DNA of 46,103 bases from an uncultured Lachnospiraceae bacterium (GTDB lineage: Bacteria > Bacillota > Clostridia > Lachnospirales > Lachnospiraceae). This document shows positions 39,913-46,103 of the stretch, in pieces (positions within the stretch are counted from its first letter, which is position 1; every line of letters begins with the position of its first letter). Below the pieces are notes generated by a model. It did not search any database. It saw only the letters and a list, made by a program, of their open reading frames with translations, and was not told where the DNA came from. Location: the NCBI GenBank assembly GCA_910588955.1, contig CAJURQ010000030.1, positions 1 to 46,103 of the forward strand, in the 5' to 3' direction. The translations under genes were made by a program, and so were the position numbers.

Positions 39913-42900
39913 TTACTTTAACAGCTGCAGAGCAAGCTGCGTGTTTCTCAACAGCTGCGCCATCATCGACGCGCCCGCCTGCTCCATAATGCTAGCAAGG
40001 GAGTTATCCACAGTCTCCTTGCCAAAATCCGTATCTCTGAGCCGGGTATCCGCAGCGGTGCCATTTTCCGATTTATTTTCATTATTGCGGATCGTGCTCT
40101 CCAGACGATTTTGTTTCGCACCGAAATAGGCTCTCACATCCGACGTCTTTGTAACCGCTTTCTTCAAGCGCTCCATAGCCTTCTGCGCATACTTGACTTT
40201 GGAGATCGAAAGCGAATTGATCTGGAGAGACATCGTATTCATCCACGGTCTCTCGATCGTAGCACCGTCACCGGACATATCGCCGACTCTGATCCAGATT
40301 TCTTTCTCTCCCCGTTTTTCCCCGTTCTCCTCGAAGAAGAGAAAACGTTTCGCGTCCCCTTCCATATTGGTGATCGGATGTTTCCCGTATTTGGTATGCG
40401 TGAAGGTCAGATTGCCGTGGGACATTTTAGCTGTAAGCGGTGCGTTTTTGGCAGCAAGCTCCTCATTCAGCTTTTTCAGAATATCTTCCGTCGAATAGGA
40501 GCCCTTAGGCACGTCTATATCATAATGCTGCCCGTCCACATCAAAGGAAAGCTGGCTGTCCTCCGGGATATCCACCCCTTTGGATATATCCTTTGTCCCC
40601 GTCACAAAAGCAACCCGGATATCGCCATCCGTCTGATAAAATACACTGAACGCCGCGTTTCCGCCAATACCGTCTATGACATACTGCGCCCCCGGTCTCT
40701 TATCCGGCATTTCCGCCTCATCGGACAGCACAAAGACAAGTGCGTTCGCGTCATTGCTTCCCGACACGCCTGTATTGATTCCGCCGCCTATCTTTGCCTG
40801 AATCAAATTCTTCTCCAGCCCCGCCTTCTCAAGCTGCTCGTTCAGCTTTGTCTGGATATGAGCCGCCATCTGCTCCCCGCTGTAGGAACCGGGGTCCAGC
40901 TTCATGGTCAGCTTCACTTCCGTACCCGCATACGGATTGGCTTCCGTACCGCCATAAGTAAAATCAAGCGACAATACATCATTCACACCCTCCGTGATCT
41001 CCGTCGTATTGTGCGCGAGATCCTTACGCCCCATGGCGTAGGTGGCATTTGTGGTGATTCCCTTTTTAGGCTCCACATTAAAGTCTTTGTGATGCTCCTC
41101 CGGTCTGCGCAGCACATTGTGATAAAAGCCGCCCGAAAAGCTGTTATAATCATCCCGTGTATCCCACAGCATTATATTATCGGCGCCCGGCTTCTTCATG
41201 CTGATCACAACGCCGTCCGCAGTCACATCCGCTTCAAAGGTGTCCGCGCTCACGCCGTCAAGCTTACCTTGCAGCGCTTTTTTTAAATCGTCATAGGAAT
41301 ACTCCGTAAAACCGTCTGCCGTATTATAATCCAGTGAAAAGGAAGCCGTCTTCCATAAAGATGAACCCGCCGTTTTATACCGGAATGTCAAATCGTTATT
41401 CCACTGGTCAATCCTGACCGTCGGCGTAAGGAGCTTTGCTCCGTCTATGGTCGCTTGCGTGTCCGCCTTCACGCCTATAACAGGTGTAGGATCCTTCGAA
41501 GTCGTATTTTCTAACGGCTTCTGGAAGATACTGCCCCTGTTCGAGCTAACCGTAATCGTCGCACCGACCTGATTCCCCTTGGTGTCCACAGCCTTTAGCT
41601 GCAGTTTCCCGTCCGATGTAAACCCGGCAAATTCCGCGCCGTAATGCTCCACGTCATACTCGCCGAAAATCGGTTTCATTCCCTCATTATAAGTAGCGCT
41701 TATCGTTGCCCCGCCCTGGACGGTAGTAAATTTCAGCCGTTTTGTATTCCCGTTAAAATCGACATTCACGCCCTGCGGACTCATTTGCGTGTTTAACGCA
41801 TTCTTCAGCGACTCTTTATCATATGTTCCGCTCAGCGTAGCCGTCACTGACTTACCGTCCACAGTGACCGCAAAGGTATACGGACTGTCAAAAGTGATAG
41901 AATCCTGCACGTCACGGTTCAGGACTATCTCCCCCGGATCATCCACATTACTTTTACCGTAGAAGATCGCCGATGTTGCCGGGCACTTCTTGGAGTCAAA
42001 GGCAAGCTGATGCCCGGACTCCGCCACATCCGCCTCCAAGTACAGACTACTACCACTTATCCCGGCATGAACCGGAATCCCCAGCTGGTTTTTAATCTGC
42101 TCTGTCAGATGCTCTGCAAAAGTCTGCCGATTATAAGAACCCGCACTCAGCGTGACCGATTTGTCGTCCCCCTTATACTGGAAAACAAAGGTATCGCCTG
42201 CTTTAATCTGAATGGAGCTGTTCATACTCGCCAAATTCACTCTGGATTTTCTCCGCGACGAATACATATCATGCAGGAAGGTGGATTCCGCATCTGTCGT
42301 ACTAAAAATAATATTACAGCTTGCGCCCTTTTTCCTGGTCGTCATCGTAAAATCGTTGTTTACAGTAACACCGGCATCGCCCGAGAATTTGCGATCCAGC
42401 GCCTCCTGCAGCTTTGTACGGAGCTCGCTGTCGCTATATTCCCCCGCATCTATCTCAATAATATCCGTCTTATTATTGATCGTTATCTTCATCTTGTTAT
42501 TATTGCTGTCAATCTTAACCTCATCCGGCTGCGTTCCCTGATGGGTCAGCGTGATTGGCTTCCCCGCCGTCGTCGCCGCCGTGGCTGTCTTATCCTCCCC
42601 CGTCACGGCTCCCTGTCCGTCATTGCCGGTTCCCCTAAAATCCCACTTCTCCGTTCTTGGTGCCTGCGGCGCCTGTCCGTCGACCCCCGTCGAGGTAAAG
42701 GTTTTTGTGTCGCCCGTGTCCCACTGGTAAGAAAATCGGTACGGCTCCTTCGTCGTGTCCGCGTCCGGCAGCGCGTCATTCAACATCTTCTTGAAATCTT
42801 CCTCGGTCTGATATGTCCCCTCCGTTAATTCAATGTTATTATGGGATTCCCCGCCCACAGTCACATTAAATGCCTTATCCCCTGCGGAAATTGTCAGCGG

Positions 42901-44919
42901 GTACGGTGTCCCGTTTGGCTGATTTACAGGCGTATTCGTCGTCGTAACGCCCCCGCTGTACGGCGATTTCTGCTCAGTATAAGATGTCATCGTCTTAAAC
43001 AGCACGTCGTAACCCGCATTCGTCCCATGAACTTCAACTTTTAAATTTTCCATCCCCAGCTTGGAAGTGGAGAGCTTTAACTGATTGCTACCGGTAAAAC
43101 CAACGGAAATCGTGTCCAGCAGGTCCGCCAGCTCGGAATCTCCCGCCTTCACCGCCTCATCCTTCGCCGCGCTGATTGCATCCTCTACCCCGGTTTTCAG
43201 CTCGCTGGTTTTCGTATAGGCAATATCCTTCATCGTAAGGACCACCCGCCTATCATCCATGACAAGCTCGAACTGATCGTTCACCCCTTTTTTGATGTCC
43301 AGCGGTAAATTCTCCGACGAAAATTGCTTGTAGCCCGTCACATACGCCAATCGATCCTCCTTCGTATCCTGCTTGTATTCCTCGTTTTCTTCCGGCACAT
43401 TGTAATCGCGTCTCGTAAACAGCATTTTGTAGGCGCTGCTTGCCGGGTCGATGCCCACCTCGCTCTTATATCCCTCGACCTGAGATGTGACAACCAGACC
43501 GCTGTATTCTTTGCCATCACTATCGTAGCTGCTCTCCGCACGCACATCCAGCTTGTGGGGAGCCAGCAGCGTATCCAACTCAGCCGCCATCGCGTCCACC
43601 GAGTAATCCCCCTCCGGGATCGTCACTTCCACAGCCTGCTCGCTTCCGTTGGACTTCACCCAGAGCGTATTGTTGCTGCTGTCAATATGATATTGACAGT
43701 GATACCCGTCGGTAACGGCATCATTTGAGAGCACCTTCGCCCCCGTCAGTTCCGCTTTCGTCATCTGCACCGGACCGTATCCGATATTGTCGTAAAACAC
43801 GGACGTAAACACCGGTCCTACCTTCGGGTCATCCACCTTGAACATATTTCCCTTCAGATTGGTGATGATGCTGTCATCACTGCTCAGCTTGATGCTGTGC
43901 CCGTTGTAATCCTCCACCTTTATCTCCGGATACCCTTGCCTCTCCAGTTCCTCCCGAAGAAACTCCATGATCGCCGGTCTGGTATATCCCTGCATTCCCG
44001 TGTCCTTGTTCGTGGGAATGGTCATCTTGACATGATCCACCGTGCCGTCCAGCTTGACAATATCAAACCGCAGTTCATCATTCTTCCCCGCCTGGATCGT
44101 CAGCTCGACGTCGTCTGTCGCAAAGGTCGTCGTACCGATCAGCGCGCCCGCACTGCCACCGGTATAGACGTCGTGCAGCAGATAGGCGAGCCCGCCCGTC
44201 ACATCATTGATCTTCGTGCCGCCCTCCAGATTCAGGTTACAGGTTCTGCCGTTCGTGTACTCAAAGCGAAATCCCTCATCCAACAGCCCCGCGTTATCCA
44301 GCGCCGTGTCAATCTCATCCATCAGCTCGGCGGTCGTGTATCTCCCTGCCGGCACCGCGATGGACACGGTCTTAGGCGGTTCGTCATCCGCGTGCTGATA
44401 GGTAATAGAAAGCGTATTTGTAGCGTCCGTGATCGTATGCTGCTGATCGGGCATCCACTGAATGTTCCCCTCAAACTGATACCACGGAATTTCATGCTCG
44501 TTAAAAATATGCTTCTCATTAAAGTATGTATTGTCGGTAAGCCGGTCGATCTCCTTTTGCAGCTGGGCAAACTCCGCCTGCATCATCGCTCGGTCACCGT
44601 CCGTATTTGTCCCGTTGGACGCTTTCACCGCAAGCTCCGTCATACGGTGAAGCATGGCGTGCGTCTCCTCCAGAGAGCCATCGCCGATCTGTACCCACGA
44701 CACACCGTTCTGCGCGTTCTCCGTACCCTGATTTAATCCGTTGACCATCCGGCGCATCTTCTCCGAGATGGATAGCCCTGCCGCATCATCCGCCGCCCGG
44801 TTTATTTTGTATCCGGACGTAAGCTTCTCCGCCGATTTTGCCTTCACCTTCGCATTTTTATTCATATGCCGATTGGCGTTTACCATAAGCATATTGTGCT
44901 GTATTGACGAAACTCCCAT
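39913..44919 (-). CDS. Giant flagellin, 1668 residues
   Basis: The filament subunit ends are standard: N-terminal D0/D1 (residues 1-138: EKLTSGYKINRAADDAAGLS, ISEKMRRMVNGLNQGTENAQ, TELAVKASNGTNTDGDR, EIDRLTDNTYFN) and C-terminal D1/D0 (about 1562-1668: NSLASIMEQAGASMMAQ, ending QLALQLLK). Ordinary flagellins have 270-500 residues; here about 1420 residues are inserted. The insert consists of about ten related units of 75-110 residues, each a pair of strands, a G-x-Y-[ST] turn (at about 192, 437, 701, 826, 927, 1031, 1344, 1473), an amphipathic helix and another strand ending in an aromatic segment, similar to the flagellin IN motif. No signal peptide, as expected for type III export. It lies between rpe and the CDP-polyol genes in one operon. 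Confidence 0.93.
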   Translation of the reverse strand: MGVSSIQHNMLMVNANRHMNKNAKVKAKSAEKLTSGYKINRAADDAAGLSISEKMRRMVNGLNQGTENAQNGVSWVQIGDGSLEETHAMLHRMTELAVKASNGTNTDGDRAMMQAEFAQLQKEIDRLTDNTYFNEKHIFNEHEIPWYQFEGNIQWMPDQQHTITDATNTLSITYQHADDEPPKTVSIAVPAGRYTTAELMDEIDTALDNAGLLDEGFRFEYTNGRTCNLNLEGGTKINDVTGGLAYLLHDVYTGGSAGALIGTTTFATDDVELTIQAGKNDELRFDIVKLDGTVDHVKMTIPTNKDTGMQGYTRPAIMEFLREELERQGYPEIKVEDYNGHSIKLSSDDSIITNLKGNMFKVDDPKVGPVFTSVFYDNIGYGPVQMTKAELTGAKVLSNDAVTDGYHCQYHIDSSNNTLWVKSNGSEQAVEVTIPEGDYSVDAMAAELDTLLAPHKLDVRAESSYDSDGKEYSGLVVTSQVEGYKSEVGIDPASSAYKMLFTRRDYNVPEENEEYKQDTKEDRLAYVTGYKQFSSENLPLDIKKGVNDQFELVMDDRRVVLTMKDIAYTKTSELKTGVEDAISAAKDEAVKAGDSELADLLDTISVGFTGSNQLKLSTSKLGMENLKVEVHGTNAGYDVLFKTMTSYTEQKSPYSGGVTTTNTPVNQPNGTPYPLTISAGDKAFNVTVGGESHNNIELTEGTYQTEEDFKKMLNDALPDADTTKEPYRFSYQWDTGDTKTFTSTGVDGQAPQAPRTEKWDFRGTGNDGQGAVTGEDKTATAATTAGKPITLTHQGTQPDEVKIDSNNNKMKITINNKTDIIEIDAGEYSDSELRTKLQEALDRKFSGDAGVTVNNDFTMTTRKKGASCNIIFSTTDAESTFLHDMYSSRRKSRVNLASMNSSIQIKAGDTFVFQYKGDDKSVTLSAGSYNRQTFAEHLTEQIKNQLGIPVHAGISGSSLYLEADVAESGHQLAFDSKKCPATSAIFYGKSNVDDPGEIVLNRDVQDSITFDSPYTFAVTVDGKSVTATLSGTYDKESLKNALNTQMSPQGVNVDFNGNTKRLKFTTVQGGATISATYNEGMKPIFGEYDVEHYGAEFAGFTSDGKLQLKAVDTKGNQVGATITVSSNRGSIFQKPLENTTSKDPTPVIGVKADTQATIDGAKLLTPTVRIDQWNNDLTFRYKTAGSSLWKTASFSLDYNTADGFTEYSYDDLKKALQGKLDGVSADTFEADVTADGVVISMKKPGADNIMLWDTRDDYNSFSGGFYHNVLRRPEEHHKDFNVEPKKGITTNATYAMGRKDLAHNTTEITEGVNDVLSLDFTYGGTEANPYAGTEVKLTMKLDPGSYSGEQMAAHIQTKLNEQLEKAGLEKNLIQAKIGGGINTGVSGSNDANALVFVLSDEAEMPDKRPGAQYVIDGIGGNAAFSVFYQTDGDIRVAFVTGTKDISKGVDIPEDSQLSFDVDGQHYDIDVPKGSYSTEDILKKLNEELAAKNAPLTAKMSHGNLTFTHTKYGKHPITNMEGDAKRFLFFEENGEKRGEKEIWIRVGDMSGDGATIERPWMNTMSLQINSLSISKVKYAQKAMERLKKAVTKTSDVRAYFGAKQNRLESTIRNNENKSENGTAADTRLRDTDFGKETVDNSLASIMEQAGASMMAQLLRNTQLALQLLK

Positions 44920-44968
44920 AATTTAATCCCCCGTTTCCTTTCCTAACCTCCGTGTTTGCCAGAAACAT

Positions 44969-45643
44969 TTAAAACTGCAGGTTCCTGATTTTCTGCAGCG
45001 TCTCCCCGTAAGGCGCATCCTTGCCAAAAAGAAGCGTCGTACCAAGCACAAACCCCTTTACCCCTCTCGGCGCATAGTTGACGATCTTGTCCGCTCCGCA
45101 GGCGCCGTCCCAATAAATTTCAAAGTTCGTATCATCCTTGAGCGCCAAAAGCCTTGTGATCTTCTTTCCCACATAAGGCAGGTACATCTGACCCGCGTTG
45201 CCCGGATTCACCGCCATCACCAGCACTTTCTTCACGATCACCAGCATCTCCATAACCGTCTCAATGCTGGTGCCCGGATTGATGGCGATGCCCGGCGTCA
45301 TCCCCGCGTTAATGATCTTCTGCAGTGTGGTGGACGGATGATACTCCGCCTCCGGGTGGATGTACACCGTATCACCCTTGCGCAGCTTTTCCAAAAAAAT
45401 ATGTATATTATTATTCGGATGTTCAATCATGAGATGCACGTCCAGCGGCTTCTTCGTCGCTGACGCTATGAATGACATATCGTTTAAGGACATGGCAAAA
45501 TTCGGCACATAGCGTCCATCCATAATATCGATATGAAAAGAATCGATACCGCCCTCATCCAAATCCCGTACTTCCTTTTCCAGATTACCGTAATTCGCAC
45601 ACATCATGGATGCTGTTAATTCAAAGTCCATGTTTATTTCCAT
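44969..45643 (-). CDS. rpe: Ribulose-phosphate 3-epimerase-like protein
   Basis: A 224-residue TIM-barrel epimerase. Conserved metal and catalytic residues are present: H37 and D39 in FHIDIMDGRYVPN, H70 in LDVHLMIEHP, and D179 in YWDGACGADKI. The phosphate loop VNPGNAGQ differs from the usual VNPGFGGQ, and the DGG motif reads DGA, so it looks like a divergent paralogue and may not be the housekeeping enzyme; other ketose-phosphate epimerases (AlsE type) are an alternative. It is the first gene after a promoter and lies 49 bases before the flagellin gene. Interconverting xylulose and ribulose 5-phosphates would feed the downstream reductase. An alternative start is the ATG at 45631. Confidence 0.82.
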   Translation of the reverse strand: MEINMDFELTASMMCANYGNLEKEVRDLDEGGIDSFHIDIMDGRYVPNFAMSLNDMSFIASATKKPLDVHLMIEHPNNNIHIFLEKLRKGDTVYIHPEAEYHPSTTLQKIINAGMTPGIAINPGTSIETVMEMLVIVKKVLVMAVNPGNAGQMYLPYVGKKITRLLALKDDTNFEIYWDGACGADKIVNYAPRGVKGFVLGTTLLFGKDAPYGETLQKIRNLQF

Positions 45644-45675
45644 CCTTCTACTTTTCCTAAGTTAAATATGTATCC

Positions 45676-45704
45676 ATTCTAACATTGCAAAGACAGGATG
45701 TAAA
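45676..45704 (-). promoter_or_regulatory. Promoter of the rpe-flagellin-CDP-polyol operon
   Basis: Minus-strand TTTACA (45704-45699), 17-base spacer, TAGAAT (45681-45676), 33 bases before the rpe start and just after an upstream terminator. The form is sigma-A-like; no sigma-28 motif (TAAA-N15-CCGATAT) was found. Confidence 0.6.
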
Positions 45705-45723
45705 CAAAAAGTCAATAAATAAA

Positions 45724-45745
45724 GGGTCCGATTCTACACGGACCC
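45724..45745 (-). terminator. Intrinsic terminator upstream of rpe
   Basis: GGGTCCG/CGGACCC with an 8-base loop, followed on minus by TTTATTTATTG. The stop codon of the preceding gene (45734) lies in the loop. It separates that gene from the flagellin operon. Confidence 0.8.
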
Positions 45746-46012
45746 CAAAAACTCTGCTAAAATATAGTGATAAATATTATCGGTGTCATGAATACTTTCA
45801 CCGAACCTGTCAAATCTTCTCTGCAGCTTATGAATATAAATTCCCTCCATGTATGCCCGATATGCTTCAGGCGTGTATTTTTCATGCATATGATAAGAAA
45901 GAGACTCGAAATTGTTTATATTGCTGATTCCTTCGCTTTCCAAAGGCAGCCTATCATAGGTTTCCCGGATGTCGGCGTACTCGTTCATGGCGATATCAAG
46001 AAGATAAGTCAC
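45734..46012 (-). CDS. Small protein of unknown function, start uncertain
   Basis: Up to 92 residues, mostly helical and rich in Tyr, Glu and His (FESLSYHMHEKYTPEAYRAYMEG). No signal peptide or known motif is seen. The GTG at 46012 and the ATG at 45988 are both possible starts, but neither has a good ribosome site. The open frame extends upstream without an ATG, with sensible residues (YKRYDSTKYYLL), to an in-frame TAG about 54 bases further on, so the gene may be 5'-truncated or have a start not recognised. It ends inside the terminator loop before rpe. Confidence 0.45.
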   Translation of the reverse strand: MTYLLDIAMNEYADIRETYDRLPLESEGISNINNFESLSYHMHEKYTPEAYRAYMEGIYIHKLQRRFDRFGESIHDTDNIYHYILAEFLGSV

Positions 46013-46103
46013 CAGTAAATAATACTTCGTACTATCATAGCGCTTATAATCCTAAAAATCGTAAAATATATACTCAAAACATCAACTGATAGTTACCCCC
46101 AGT

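Noticed and set aside
44920..44968. Sigma-28 promoter directly before the flagellin gene
   Set aside because: A TAAA is followed at the right distance by CGGAGGTT, which does not match CCGATAT; the sigma-A-like promoter before rpe is better.

Overview
The window reads as a stretch of a Lachnospiraceae-type (Clostridia, Firmicutes) chromosome. The signs are moderately GC-rich coding DNA, strong AGGAGG ribosome sites, a Ptb-Buk butyrate pathway, a BspA-like leucine-rich surface protein with a PKTGD anchor, an FMN riboswitch in front of RibU, and a very large flagellin. Nearly all genes lie on the minus strand; only three small genes (20285-22286) and the recombinase fragment at the left edge are on plus. 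No tRNA, rRNA or CRISPR array was seen.

Layout. 1-350: C-terminal end of a large serine recombinase, i.e. the edge of an integrated element, abutting a frameshifted lipoprotein gene. 671-6714: housekeeping cluster (tsaE, tsaB, rimI, zinc-ribbon protein, RNase Z, membrane protein, tsaD, ispD) headed by a YcxB-like gene. 6763-10298: MacAB-like ABC exporter with phased direct-repeat operators upstream. 10630-11772: ribU behind an FMN riboswitch, terminator and promoter. 11814-17604: oligopeptide importer oppBCDFA. 17698-20076: tex. 20285-22286: three plus-strand genes of unknown role, one with a HEQEH metalloprotease-like motif. 22443-22564: candidate small RNA with a consensus promoter and terminator. 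22615-25923: surface protein with a G10 tract. 25974-27679: relBE toxin-antitoxin pair followed by a HipA-like kinase. 27738-31451: prfB (programmed frameshift) and secA. 31649-33652: ptb-buk. 33816-37311: guaB, purO-type IMP cyclohydrolase and stand-alone AICAR formyltransferase. 38086-45643: rpe-like gene, 1668-residue flagellin, cytidylyltransferase and polyol-phosphate dehydrogenase.

Three items stand out. First, the operon rpe - giant flagellin - tarI-like - tarJ/gatD-like has its own promoter. It links a ten-unit giant flagellin to enzymes expected to make a CDP-pentitol, which suggests an undescribed polyol-phosphate modification of flagella. Second, a two-hairpin element of about 90 bases occurs three times (1472-1557, 6138-6231, 35759-35854), always at or just after a stop codon and in the same orientation; its outer stem is preserved although its sequence is completely changed in one copy. 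Third, the prfB frameshift site uses UAA in place of the usual UGA.

All assignments come from reading the sequence and translations by eye; no database search or structure computation was run.
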